NCBI GenBank assembly: GCA_937904325.1
Contig: CALGTK010000064.1
Coordinates: 1-42,099, forward strand
Direction of reading: 5' to 3'
DNA: 42,099 nt
From: an uncultured Planctomyces sp.
GTDB taxonomy: Bacteria > Planctomycetota > Planctomycetia > Planctomycetales > Planctomycetaceae
Notes under the pieces: model-generated
Database searches by the model: none
The model's input: only the letters and a program-made list of their open reading frames with translations
What the model was told of the DNA's origin: nothing
In this document: piece after piece, positions 1 to 8,705 of the stretch
Layout of the letters: every line of letters starts with the position of its first letter
Numbering within the stretch: position 1 is the stretch's first letter
Translations under genes and position numbers: made by a program

Positions 1-183
1 GTCGCGAGTCAGGTCGCCACCGTGCAGCAGGAATTCAGGGTTCAGCGAGGCCATCTGTTCTTTAATCGCGGACCAGCGTTTATTGATGGCTGGGCGAAAC
101 CGGTATGACCTCGGCGTTCCCAGGTGGCTGTCGCAAGCGTGCAGGAAGGTCCAGTCCGAATTGGCAGTCTGTGTGTGAGTCAT
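1..183 (-). CDS. Metallophosphoesterase family protein, N-terminal part only
   Basis: The open frame starts at an ATG (complement of 181-183) and runs off the left edge, giving 61 residues. It contains HACDSHLG near residues 15-22, which matches the first metal-binding D-x-H motif of calcineurin-like phosphoesterases, and ends in GGDLTRD, which matches the G-D metal motif. Together with the intervening helix these suggest a metal-dependent phosphoesterase. No signal peptide is visible at this start. It lies 36 bp downstream of the minus-strand hydrolase at 220-1095 and is probably cotranscribed with it. The substrate cannot be inferred because the rest of the gene lies outside the window. Confidence 0.7.
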   Translation of the reverse strand, partial: MTHTQTANSDWTFLHACDSHLGTPRSYRFRPAINKRWSAIKEQMASLNPEFLLHGGDLTRD

Positions 184-219
184 GAAAGTCGCAACCAGGT
201 AAGTAACACTAACGATTCA

Positions 220-1095
220 TTAAGGCTGTTCTTCAGCGGTTTTCTTTTCAGAGAGTTTCTTCTTAGGGGTTTTCAGCTTTGCGATGACGAAATCGAAGGC
301 TCGCACGGTATCTTCGTGATTCGTGCTGTGTCCGCCGTCGGGGCGATGAATGCTCAACACGTGGTCGTTGTTTCTCTTAATTTTCTTGAGCAATCGCAGA
401 ACGCTGTCTGGCGGAACGATTTTGTCTGCTCCGCCCGTTGTCGCGGCGATCGGCATCGTAAACCGTTCCGAAAAGAATTCCGCGCTGCGGTCGCGGTACT
501 TATCGGGAACCTCGGCACGGGATCCTCCGAACGATACGGCGATCGCAGCAGAAAAGCGTTCGTAATTTACGAGGTTAGCCGTTCCGTTCAGTGCGATGAC
601 TCCGTCGATCAGGGCCGGGTTTCGAACTGTGAAAGTCAATGCTCCCGTACCTCCCATTGAGCCTCCGGAAACAATCACGTGTTCGACGCAAAATTGCTTT
701 TTGAGTGACACTATAATCTGCACAAGGTCCTCTTCAGCCTTCGGCCCCATCCATGACGTTTTCGCACGGTAGTCTGGTGAGACCATTAACATTCCATGTC
801 GAGTTGCTGCTTCGCGAGTCCCGCTGCATTCGCCCCGCGTTTGCTTCACGAACTGCCAACGGTCGGAGCCGTGGCCGTGCAGAGCGATTAACAGAGAAAC
901 TGGTTTGTCAGAATCAAAGCCTGGGGGGTAGACGAGTACAAATTTCTGCTCCGTGCCGTCGTTCCTGGCGCGGAACGTCCGATCTTCGATGCGGGAACGG
1001 TCCCCAGCGACTTTCTCGCGACTGGCTGTTTGTGAAAACGCAACCGTTACAGTCGTCGTGAAAATCAGCAGGCACGAAATAGTTGGAAGTTTCAT
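220..1095 (-). CDS. Secreted alpha/beta hydrolase (esterase/depolymerase-like)
   Basis: A 291-residue protein with a hydrophobic leader (about residues 1-21) that predicts export. The core has LLIALHGHG (oxyanion-region strand), the nucleophile elbow SGGSMGG with Ser146, a candidate acid at Asp224 in GGADKIVPP, and a candidate His256 in DGGHSTNH. This is the arrangement of the esterase/PHB-depolymerase-like alpha/beta hydrolases (family knowledge). The C-terminus is lysine-rich. The phosphoesterase at 1-183 follows in the same direction. A role in cleaving an ester on an external polymer or glycoside is inference; the substrate is unknown. Confidence 0.82.
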   Translation of the reverse strand: MKLPTISCLLIFTTTVTVAFSQTASREKVAGDRSRIEDRTFRARNDGTEQKFVLVYPPGFDSDKPVSLLIALHGHGSDRWQFVKQTRGECSGTREAATRHGMLMVSPDYRAKTSWMGPKAEEDLVQIIVSLKKQFCVEHVIVSGGSMGGTGALTFTVRNPALIDGVIALNGTANLVNYERFSAAIAVSFGGSRAEVPDKYRDRSAEFFSERFTMPIAATTGGADKIVPPDSVLRLLKKIKRNNDHVLSIHRPDGGHSTNHEDTVRAFDFVIAKLKTPKKKLSEKKTAEEQP

Positions 1096-1231
1096 AGCCG
1101 TTTTCTTGTCTGTGAAGATTTCGAAATGAACGTCTCACCCTTTACGATAACGCCAGCGGGGAGAATCTGAGACCGACAAAGAATCTCAGACTCGTCGAAC
1201 AACACGTGGAAATGCGGCAGGAGCGGACACC

Positions 1232-2224
1232 ATGACGGGAATGAACTTTGCGCCAGTTCGAGTTGGCGTGGTCGGCCTTGGACGCTTCGGGAAGCTACAT
1301 TCACTGACGCTTGCCGGACTGGCAGAGGCAGAACTAGCTGGCGTGGTGGCTCGCCGCGAAGAAAGCCTGCGCGAGTTCGATGCTGTTCGTCCAGGCATTT
1401 CGGGCTGGACTGATCTTGATCGAGCAATCTCAGAATGCGATGCCGAAGCGTGGATCGTTGCCTGCACAACCGCTGCTCATGTTGAGGTGACTCGGAAACT
1501 ACTCGAAGCTGGCAAGAAAGTTCTTCTGGAAAAGCCGATCTCAGGAGACCTGGCTGAAGCGCGCAGCCTGCAGTCGCTGGTCGAGGTAGATTCTTCAAAT
1601 CTGATGATCGGGCACATCGTCCTGTTCAACAGCGAGTTTCAGCAGCTTCGCGACGAAGCTGCACAGCGAGAAGCGATTTCCTACATTGACTGCGTTCGAC
1701 ACCGGCCGGCCAGCATCGTGAAAGATTTCGCGGGCGAGAACCCGCTGCATGCCGCGATGGTTCACGACCTGTACGCCACACAGGTCCTGGTCAATCGAGC
1801 CGAACCTTCACAATTCAGTTGCCACTACCACCGAACAAAGTCCGACGCGATCGACCTGGCATCTGCACGTTTGTCGTGGGATGACGGTCCGGTGGCGACG
1901 TTTGCGGCTTCGTATCTGACACCCGCCGGTATGCCGCCTCGGGGCTTTGACCGAATGGAAGTTTTCGGCGACGGCTGGGCAGCAAGAATTAATCCGAACC
2001 CTCGCCCAATCGAACTGTGGAGCGATACAGCCGAGTGGCCGATGGCGCTTGAAATTCGAGCCGACTCCAACGGAGCCAGCGGCATAATGGCCGAAGAACA
2101 ACGTTGCTTCTGTCGAGTCGTTCGCGGCATCCAATCCGTCCCCGTCGGGGCTACTTTCGCCGACGCCATACAGGTTCAGAACTGGATGGACCAGTTGTGT
2201 CGAAATGCCGATGACCACGAGTGA
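1232..2224 (+). CDS. Gfo/Idh/MocA-family NAD(P)-dependent oxidoreductase
   Basis: A 330-residue cytoplasmic protein. The N-terminal Rossmann motif VGVVGLGRFG carries Gly15, Gly17 and Gly20, and the family signature LLEKPISGD lies near residue 100, contributing the catalytic-type lysine. The length is typical for the family, which oxidises or epimerises sugars, inositols and related polyols. The ATG at 1232 is preferred over one at 1241 because AGGAG lies 9 nt before it. It is convergent with the carbamoylase gene, with 2 bp between the stops. No signal peptide is visible, unlike many secreted planctomycete members. The substrate cannot be called from sequence. Confidence 0.88.
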   Translation: MTGMNFAPVRVGVVGLGRFGKLHSLTLAGLAEAELAGVVARREESLREFDAVRPGISGWTDLDRAISECDAEAWIVACTTAAHVEVTRKLLEAGKKVLLEKPISGDLAEARSLQSLVEVDSSNLMIGHIVLFNSEFQQLRDEAAQREAISYIDCVRHRPASIVKDFAGENPLHAAMVHDLYATQVLVNRAEPSQFSCHYHRTKSDAIDLASARLSWDDGPVATFAASYLTPAGMPPRGFDRMEVFGDGWAARINPNPRPIELWSDTAEWPMALEIRADSNGASGIMAEEQRCFCRVVRGIQSVPVGATFADAIQVQNWMDQLCRNADDHE

Positions 2225-2226
2225 AT

Positions 2227-3162
2227 TTACAACGGTGGCACAACGTCCTTCTGTTCTGTGATTCGAGAGTAATGCTCTACGCGTCGATTCGCCGAGAAGC
2301 TGAACATCTCATTCCGGTAGTGAGCGCAAAGATCGAGGTCGCAGGAGTAAACGATCAGCTCGTCTTGCAACGAGGATGTCTGAGCGACGATCTGCCCGGT
2401 TGGCGAAACGATCGATGTGAGACCAATCTGGCTGACTCCTTCTTCTACTCCGGCTTTCGCGACGGCCACGATCCAGCAACTGTTCTGGTACGCCCCGGAC
2501 TGAAGACAAAGCTCGTGGTGAAACGCAACCTGATGGTTCAATTCCGGGTACTCTGGAATGTTGTCCGGCGTGTTGTAGCCCAGAACGATCAGTTCGGCTC
2601 CCGCCAACGCGAGCGAACGCCAGGTTTCAGGCCATCGGCGATCGTTACAGATGCACATTCCGACTCCGCCACCAAAGGCCTTCCAGGCGGGGAATCCGAG
2701 ATCGCCGACTTCGAAGTAGCGTTTCTCCAAATTCTGAAACGGATTGTGCGGACGATGCTCCGTATGGCCTGGCAGATGAATCTTTCGAAACTTTCCGACA
2801 ATGTGACCGTTGCGTTCGACTAGCATGCTTGAATTGAATCGTCGCTTGACTCCGTTTTCGACGGTCAGCTCTGCGAATCCCAGACAAAATCCAATTCCCA
2901 AACGGCGAGCCTCATCAAACAAGAGCTGCGTGCTCGGTCCGGGCATTTCTGTCTCGAACCACGAATTCAGCCTGGCTTCGTCTTCAATCCACCAGTGCGG
3001 AAAGAACGGCGTCAGCGCACACTCGGTAAACACAACCAGATCACAGCCGTGCCGATGCGCTTTCCGCAGTTGGACCAGTAACCTGTTTACAGCGTCTGAC
3101 CGAGACTCTGATCGTGCGATGGGGCCACTTTGTGCTGCTCCGACGGTAACCATTCTGGTCAT
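2227..3162 (-). CDS. N-carbamoyl-D-amino-acid hydrolase (nitrilase superfamily)
   Basis: A 311-residue protein that resembles the Agrobacterium D-carbamoylase (EC 3.5.1.77) along most of its length. The nitrilase triad falls at the same positions as in that enzyme: Glu47 in VVFTECAL, Lys127 in FRKIHLPGH, and Cys172 in CICNDRRWPETW. Other shared blocks are EMPGPS, GVKRRFN, LEKRYFEVGDLGFP and FHHELCLQSGAYQN. Members hydrolyse N-carbamoyl-D-amino acids to the D-amino acid, CO2 and ammonia. No hydantoinase or racemase gene is nearby, so the physiological substrate is open; another N-carbamoyl compound is possible. The protein is cytoplasmic with no leader. Confidence 0.88.
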   Translation of the reverse strand: MTRMVTVGAAQSGPIARSESRSDAVNRLLVQLRKAHRHGCDLVVFTECALTPFFPHWWIEDEARLNSWFETEMPGPSTQLLFDEARRLGIGFCLGFAELTVENGVKRRFNSSMLVERNGHIVGKFRKIHLPGHTEHRPHNPFQNLEKRYFEVGDLGFPAWKAFGGGVGMCICNDRRWPETWRSLALAGAELIVLGYNTPDNIPEYPELNHQVAFHHELCLQSGAYQNSCWIVAVAKAGVEEGVSQIGLTSIVSPTGQIVAQTSSLQDELIVYSCDLDLCAHYRNEMFSFSANRRVEHYSRITEQKDVVPPL

Positions 3163-3193
3163 GATTTCGCACCTTGCGTCGTTGTCAGAATAT

Positions 3194-4357
3194 TCACCGT
3201 TGGGACCGTTTTAGAAAGTGTTCGAAGAAGGAATAGATGACTTCGTTCGAATCGTCGGTGGGTGAGTGGTCGGGGCGGTTGGTCATGGCGACTCGGTTTT
3301 TGTGGCCGAGGATTCGGTTGATTTCGATCGAATGGTTCAGCGGCTCCCAGCGATGCGGACCGTCTTCGGAGCCTCCGGAAACGAGGAATGGGCGAGGAGC
3401 CATTAAGGCGTGCAACTCGTGCAGGTCTCGTCCGTCAGCGGTCAGTTCTGGATACAGGCCGCGGGCTGGGTTTTCTTCGGTGATCAGGCCTCGTTTCCGC
3501 CACGGCTTCGGATGGTAGCCGAGGTACCAGGGTTCCCAGTAGTTGACGCTGCCTCGCGCTTCATCAAACACGATGCCCGGATCTGACCACGCCGCACAGG
3601 CGAACTTGTCGAACAGGCACGAAGCAAACATCGCCCACTTGCCGCCAAAAGAGTGACCGACGATGCCGATCCGCGTGGCATCGACTTCCGGACGACTGGC
3701 CAGTACATGCCATGCGTTCGCCGCCGCACAACCGAGCATTGAAAGCGGTGCAACTTTCGCGTCTTCGATACCTGGGTAGTAGAGCGCATAAGTTCGCGCG
3801 GCGCTGGCTTCGGTCGTTCCGATTGAAAGTGCCACGAAACCTCGCCGAACCAACTGCAGCGCGAAGTCACGATTCGGATTGCCGATTCCGATGGCCGTTT
3901 CAGGATCATAGAACACGGTCACGGCGGCTGGGTGAGGGCCTTCGCCGTCCGGGATCAGCAGGTAGCCAGTTGTTTTTTCGTTCGGCGTCCAAAGAAAGCT
4001 GACTCGGTGTTGCGTGAAGTTTTCGCGCCGTTTCGATTCGAGGATTTCGACCTTCGGTTCAGTAATCAGTGGCGGCCATTTGCCGAGCAGGCCTTCCCAC
4101 TCGGAAAGAATCTCCGCTCGCCGGCGTTTCCAGTCTGCGGCTGTTTTGGCGGTCGTTCCATCTGAAAACTTGAGCGGGGATGAGTACGGCCCGGTCTTGC
4201 CTTGCCACTCTGGCGGCGGAGTGAAGTAGGGCTTGATCTTCTGCCAGGAAGAATTTGCTGACGCCGTATTCACGGCCGATTTCGATTTCGTCGGCTGATC
4301 CTGGCCTGAGACCAGCGAAGCTATCAGCATTATTGGTACGTTGAAGAGTCGATTCAT
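3194..4357 (-). CDS. Secreted alpha/beta hydrolase (dienelactone hydrolase/acetyl-xylan-esterase-like)
   Basis: A 387-residue protein with a short N-terminal leader ending near SLVSGQD, so probably exported. The nucleophile elbow GIVGHSFGGKWA places Ser236. Asp332 in SGGSEDGPHRW and His364 in NRPDHSPTDDS complete a plausible triad in the usual order. The residues before the core (about 45-100) look like the cap seen in planctomycete carbohydrate-esterase-like hydrolases. It is separated from the carbamoylase by 31 bp on the same strand, so cotranscription is possible. The specific ester substrate is not determined. Confidence 0.82.
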   Translation of the reverse strand: MNRLFNVPIMLIASLVSGQDQPTKSKSAVNTASANSSWQKIKPYFTPPPEWQGKTGPYSSPLKFSDGTTAKTAADWKRRRAEILSEWEGLLGKWPPLITEPKVEILESKRRENFTQHRVSFLWTPNEKTTGYLLIPDGEGPHPAAVTVFYDPETAIGIGNPNRDFALQLVRRGFVALSIGTTEASAARTYALYYPGIEDAKVAPLSMLGCAAANAWHVLASRPEVDATRIGIVGHSFGGKWAMFASCLFDKFACAAWSDPGIVFDEARGSVNYWEPWYLGYHPKPWRKRGLITEENPARGLYPELTADGRDLHELHALMAPRPFLVSGGSEDGPHRWEPLNHSIEINRILGHKNRVAMTNRPDHSPTDDSNEVIYSFFEHFLKRSQR

Positions 4358-4375
4358 GGGTTAGGCCTCAAAGGT

Positions 4376-4397
4376 GGTGCGTCATGACGCAGCCTAC
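4376..4397. repeat. Dispersed palindrome, copy 1
   Basis: A 22-bp element beginning GGTGCGTCATGACGCAGCC lies just upstream of the start of the hydrolase gene at 3194-4357. It is an imperfect inverted repeat (GGTGCGTC ... GACGCAGC). It matches the element at 17642-17663 at 20 of 22 positions. It looks like a small REP-type interspersed palindrome. Confidence 0.6.
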
Positions 4398-4647
4398 GAA
4401 GGTCGACACGTTCTGGGAACAGTTTCGGGCCGCAGTTAGTGTTAAGTGGCTTTGCTGAAACAGCCTTGCGTTATACGTGTGGATGATGACGGCACTGTAT
4501 CTTCATTTTCGGCGGGAGAAGTTCAGATGATATCAGACAAGCCGTCCGAATTTCCCGCTGCCGATTGTTCGTGCGTCTGCGCGAAGAATTTGGCGAACTG
4601 ATCGAGGGGAACGAGTCTGCATGACTGCACTTCAGGATTGATGTTTA

Positions 4648-6075
4648 CTACTGACCGCTACGAAGTTGCTGCAACTGATTGAGGATTGAGTCGGTGATCT
4701 TTGTCGACGCATCGGTTTCGAGATAACTCCAACTTGATCGCCACGTTTCGTAGCCTCCGAGTTTGTGTTGTTCTGGCGAGGGAAGGTAGCCGTTGTAGCC
4801 GTTGGCCAGTCCAATCAGGAAAGTCGTTTTGAACGGGCTGCGGCGTTTTATGTCGATGCCGATTTTTGCGAAAACTTCGCAAGGAACGGTGACGATCGCC
4901 AACTCGCCAATCGAAATTGTCTGCAGCTTGATTCGGACAGTCGGCGCGGCCTGAGACAACCGTACGGATTCCTGAGCGTAGACCTCGTTCATCGTCAGTC
5001 GCTCCGGATTCGCAGCCTGGGCGAGCAGAGCTTTTGCCTTCTCGAGTTGTCTCACATCAGGTTGGCGGATGCCAACTTCAAGCTCTCGTTCATTCATCAG
5101 GATCGTTGTTTCGCTCTGGAAGTCGATCATTGCGTTAGTTGCGCCGACTCGATCAGCCACAAGCGAGGCGACGGCTTTCACTCGTTCAAACGGATGACTG
5201 CGCGGTCGAGCATCAGGAAATCGGTAGTTGTTGACATCGCCGCTGGCTCCGTTGGACATGATGCCCACAAAGCCGCTTGCTGCATCAGCTTTGAATCGAC
5301 TCGCGATCTGACGAGCGAATTCGCCGAAGTAATCAGCAGAAAGCTGGCTGGGTGGAATGCCACCTACATAATGCAGACCATAATTCGCGAGCAGTGACAC
5401 TGGCTGTCCCTGCGCACTTCGTACCGACAGAAACGTTACGGTGGGGTCGACTGGCCCTGCCGCTTTGATCAACAGTCCGGTTCCACGCGACGGGTTGGTT
5501 CGTACCTGGTCGCCGGGTTCCTGGAACGGGTTCGGCTGAAGAGCCTGCGGCTTTACAAACCACCGACGATTACTGACTTCTTCAGGAACCTGTGCGGTTC
5601 CCCAGCCGACTTCGACCGGTTGCATTTTGGCATTTGCTTCGATGATCGCCTGAGTAATCTGTCGTGTGAGATGCTCGACGTATTCAGGATCGGGGTTGCA
5701 CTGAGCAAGTGGCACGGCCGTCGGTGCCGAGTGTGTGTGCGTCGCGGCTGTCACAATTCGATTCACCGGGATGCCGGTTGCCCTGGCAGCGGAGGCCTTA
5801 CTCCTGTCGTAGATGTCTCGCGTGATCAGACAACTGTCACATACCACAATCGCGATTCGCGTTTCTCCATCGCCAATCACTACGCAACGGGCATGCAGCC
5901 GGTCATGAGCCTGCATGGCAAGACGATCCTGAAAACCACCTGTCATCGAGACCGGAAATCGCAGCGGTGTAATGTCAACAGCCGTCGCTCCACCCCGAAG
6001 TTGACCAGCGTCGAGACGGGCAGTAATTGCCAGAACGACTGATAGCAAGACTGTAAAAACGGTATGTGTGTTCAT
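4648..6075 (-). CDS. Secreted neutral/alkaline ceramidase-like protein
   Basis: A 475-residue protein with a cleavable-looking leader ending at about residue 23. The start of the mature chain, RGGATAVDITP, is the opening seen in the neutral/alkaline non-lysosomal ceramidase N-terminal domain. TAATHTHSAP (His113, His115) matches the metal-binding HTH-S motif of that family. Planctomycete genomes carry many such short homologues that lack the C-terminal ceramidase domain, and the length here fits those. Amidase activity on a ceramide-like lipid is therefore only a family-level inference. A distinct substrate is possible. Confidence 0.8.
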   Translation of the reverse strand: MNTHTVFTVLLSVVLAITARLDAGQLRGGATAVDITPLRFPVSMTGGFQDRLAMQAHDRLHARCVVIGDGETRIAIVVCDSCLITRDIYDRSKASAARATGIPVNRIVTAATHTHSAPTAVPLAQCNPDPEYVEHLTRQITQAIIEANAKMQPVEVGWGTAQVPEEVSNRRWFVKPQALQPNPFQEPGDQVRTNPSRGTGLLIKAAGPVDPTVTFLSVRSAQGQPVSLLANYGLHYVGGIPPSQLSADYFGEFARQIASRFKADAASGFVGIMSNGASGDVNNYRFPDARPRSHPFERVKAVASLVADRVGATNAMIDFQSETTILMNERELEVGIRQPDVRQLEKAKALLAQAANPERLTMNEVYAQESVRLSQAAPTVRIKLQTISIGELAIVTVPCEVFAKIGIDIKRRSPFKTTFLIGLANGYNGYLPSPEQHKLGGYETWRSSWSYLETDASTKITDSILNQLQQLRSGQ

Positions 6076-6116
6076 TTGACTGGTTCCTTGATGAATCTCG
6101 TCAAAGTCGAAGGTCG

Positions 6117-7190
6117 TTACTTCGTCAGCTTTAGCTCAGCGACGCCGATTCCAGCATAGACGGAAGCGCCATCGCGACGAGTGCGGCCTTCGGCGTCGAT
6201 ATATTCCCGCTGCCAGTCGCGGGCTGAGTAATACATCAGCAGCCTGTTGTCGACGCGGACAATGCACGGTGTCGACGCGTAGCGACTATCGAATCGCTGG
6301 TTGCCTTCCGCGACCGGAAAAGCTGGTTGGGTATGGTCGACATGCCAGTTCGTTCCGTCTTTTGACTGTGCACAGAAGAGCTCGAACGTGCCACCGTCAA
6401 TATGGCAGCCATGCCACATGTACCAGGCATTACCTTCGCGAATGACGAATGGATAGACGACGCTCCTCGCGCCGGTTCGCGGTTGCAGGACAGGCTTCGC
6501 CCCTCGGATCCACTTCAAACCGTCGGTTGAATGGAACTCGTAAATATTAGCGTAGAGGTCACCGTTGATCGTGTTGTGGTCCGGCCGCGAGCCCATCCAC
6601 ATGCGGTAATCGTTGGCCGCAATCTGCGTCACGCTGGGCGATCGTCCGCAGGGGTACAAAGGCTGCGGATCAACCACCCAGTGAATGCCGTCCGTGCTGG
6701 TGGCGTGTCCGAGTCGCTGGTCGTTCCCGATGATCTTGTTTTTCGCATCTCGCGATACGCCGTCGCCCGACACGAACCACATCCGAAACTGGCCCGTCAC
6801 CGCATCGTGTTTTACAAACGGAGTCTGAACAGGAACTCCCCAGGGAATATCGTCACCCGTCAGCACAGGATTGCCTGGATGCTCTTGCCACTGAATACCA
6901 TCATCTGACTCAGCATAACCCATGACCATGTTATTGGTCCGCGACGCTTCGGAAGTGCCAAGGTACCACATCCGGAATTTGCCGTTGTGATGAATCACGT
7001 GTGGCGAGTAGCAGACAACCCTGCACCAGCTTTGCTTCGTAGTTCGTGCTGAGAGAATCGGCTCGTCGCGACGCTGCCACGGTTGAGGCCTCTGGCCAAG
7101 CGGCGAATTATCATCAGCCAGGACCGACTGGCCCCACGACAACGTCAGCGCCAACATTGCAGCCGATAAAATCGATTCACGAATCTTCAT
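6117..7190 (-). CDS. Secreted five-bladed beta-propeller, glycosidase-like protein
   Basis: A 357-residue protein from the ATG at 7190. This start was chosen over one 14 codons upstream because it begins directly with a good signal peptide (MKIRESILSAAMLALTLSWG) and has GAGAG-type purines before it. Repeated blade signatures are visible: SPHVIHHNGKFRMWYLGT, ESDDGIQW, GQFRMWFVSGDG, TSTDGIHW, EFHSTDGLKW and SKDGTNWH. This pattern is typical of GH43/GH32-like beta-propellers. Asp and Glu residues are present, but I could not assign the catalytic set. It probably acts on glycans outside the cytoplasm. It sits 42 bp upstream of the ceramidase-like gene on the same strand, so the two may be cotranscribed. 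Confidence 0.78.
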   Translation of the reverse strand: MKIRESILSAAMLALTLSWGQSVLADDNSPLGQRPQPWQRRDEPILSARTTKQSWCRVVCYSPHVIHHNGKFRMWYLGTSEASRTNNMVMGYAESDDGIQWQEHPGNPVLTGDDIPWGVPVQTPFVKHDAVTGQFRMWFVSGDGVSRDAKNKIIGNDQRLGHATSTDGIHWVVDPQPLYPCGRSPSVTQIAANDYRMWMGSRPDHNTINGDLYANIYEFHSTDGLKWIRGAKPVLQPRTGARSVVYPFVIREGNAWYMWHGCHIDGGTFELFCAQSKDGTNWHVDHTQPAFPVAEGNQRFDSRYASTPCIVRVDNRLLMYYSARDWQREYIDAEGRTRRDGASVYAGIGVAELKLTK

Positions 7191-7322
7191 GGAAGTCTCT
7201 CGTGCGACGCTCAATGCAGGGTCGACCTGCAACCGATCAATAAACTGTGCTAAGATTTGAGCTTCGCAGAATCACCTCGGCGACACCAGGTGCCGCCGTT
7301 TTTTGAGTAAGAGGGTTTCGAA

Positions 7323-8705
7323 ATGCTGACACTCGCCGGCCAACCTGAACGCGGTAAATCGTTTTGCGATGGACTTTCCCGCCGCAATTTTCTGCAGATC
7401 GGAGCTTTGGGTGGCGCCGGGCTGACACTGCCCGGTCTACTTCGGGCCGAGGCTGCTTCCGGAAACGGTAGCTCGAATAAGTCCGTAATTATGATCTACC
7501 TGGTCGGAGGGCCTCCGCACCAGGATATGTTCGACCTGAAGCCGAACGCTCCGAAAGAAGTTGCAGGTCCCTGGCAGCCGATCGCTACCAATGTGCCGGG
7601 CATGGAAATTTGCGAAGCGTTTCCAAAGCTGGCCGGGATGGCGGACAAGTTGGTCACGATCCGCTCGATTGTTGGCTCGCAGTCCGGCCACGACGCCATT
7701 CAGGTTTTCAACGGGCACAATCCGGCAAAGCCAAAGCCGAGCGGTGGCTGGCCTCAGTTCGGATCCGCGGTTGCCAAAGTTCAGGGAGCGACCGGAGCGG
7801 CGGCACCGCCGTTTGTCAGCCTCTGCTACGAATGCACTCATGGCCCGTACAACGAACCCGGTTCAGGATTCCTGGGAGCGTCGTACTCGCCGTTCCGTCC
7901 GATGGGACCGACGAAAGATGACATGATCCTGAACGGCGTGACGGTCGAACGACTCGGTGATCGACAGTCGTTACTGAAAAGCGTCGACAAGTTTCGCCGC
8001 GACGTTGATGCCAGTGGCATGATGAAGGGCATCGACACGTTCACTGGCCAGGCGATGGGGCTGTTGACGTCTTCGAAGCTGGCCGACGCGTTGGACCTTT
8101 CGAAAGAAGATCCGGAAATCGTCGCCCGCTACGGAACTGGAGATCCCGTCAAACGCATCGATTCAAACGGTGCTCCGCGAGTGCCTCAAAGTCTGCTGGT
8201 TGCTCGACGTCTGATCGAAGCGGGTGCCCGAGTCGTGACGTTGAACTATTCAAAGTGGGACTGGCACGGCGGGCGGAATGCCGAGGGGCGAGCGAATAAC
8301 TCGATCTTCCTTCGAGAAGCCGAAGACTTCCCGATCTTTGACAACTGCGTCAGCAATCTCGTTTCCGATCTTCACGAGCGAGGCCTCGACAAAGACTGCA
8401 CCGTGATTGTGTGGGGTGAGTTCGGCAGGACTCCGACGATCAGCGCACGAGTCGGTCGCGATCACTGGCCACGAGTCAACTGCGCGTTGATGGCCGGCGG
8501 CGGAATGAAAACCGGACAGGTCATCGGCTCAACCGACCGCCTTGGCGGAGAGGCTGTTTCACGACCGGTGACGTATTCTGAAGTTTACTCGACGCTGTAT
8601 CACAATCTGGGAATCGATCCGAAACTCACGACGATCGACGATCACAACGGCCGGCCTCAGTACCTGCTCGAACAGGACGCTCCACCGCTCCACGAACTCG
8701 TTTGA
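7323..8705 (+). CDS. DUF1501 family protein with Tat signal
   Basis: A 460-residue protein. LSRRNFLQIGALGGAGLTLPGLL near residue 20 is a twin-arginine signal, so it is predicted to be exported folded. The rest follows the planctomycete DUF1501 pattern: MIYLVGGPPHQDMFDLKPNAP, VTIRSIVGSQSGHDA, VIVWGEFGRTP, GRDHWP and a C-terminal LG(I/L)DP block. The fold is related to the alkaline-phosphatase/sulfatase superfamily. In many planctomycetes DUF1501 genes sit beside a DUF1549/DUF1553 cytochrome-like gene; none is present here. The molecular function is unknown. Confidence 0.9.
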   Translation: MLTLAGQPERGKSFCDGLSRRNFLQIGALGGAGLTLPGLLRAEAASGNGSSNKSVIMIYLVGGPPHQDMFDLKPNAPKEVAGPWQPIATNVPGMEICEAFPKLAGMADKLVTIRSIVGSQSGHDAIQVFNGHNPAKPKPSGGWPQFGSAVAKVQGATGAAAPPFVSLCYECTHGPYNEPGSGFLGASYSPFRPMGPTKDDMILNGVTVERLGDRQSLLKSVDKFRRDVDASGMMKGIDTFTGQAMGLLTSSKLADALDLSKEDPEIVARYGTGDPVKRIDSNGAPRVPQSLLVARRLIEAGARVVTLNYSKWDWHGGRNAEGRANNSIFLREAEDFPIFDNCVSNLVSDLHERGLDKDCTVIVWGEFGRTPTISARVGRDHWPRVNCALMAGGGMKTGQVIGSTDRLGGEAVSRPVTYSEVYSTLYHNLGIDPKLTTIDDHNGRPQYLLEQDAPPLHELV

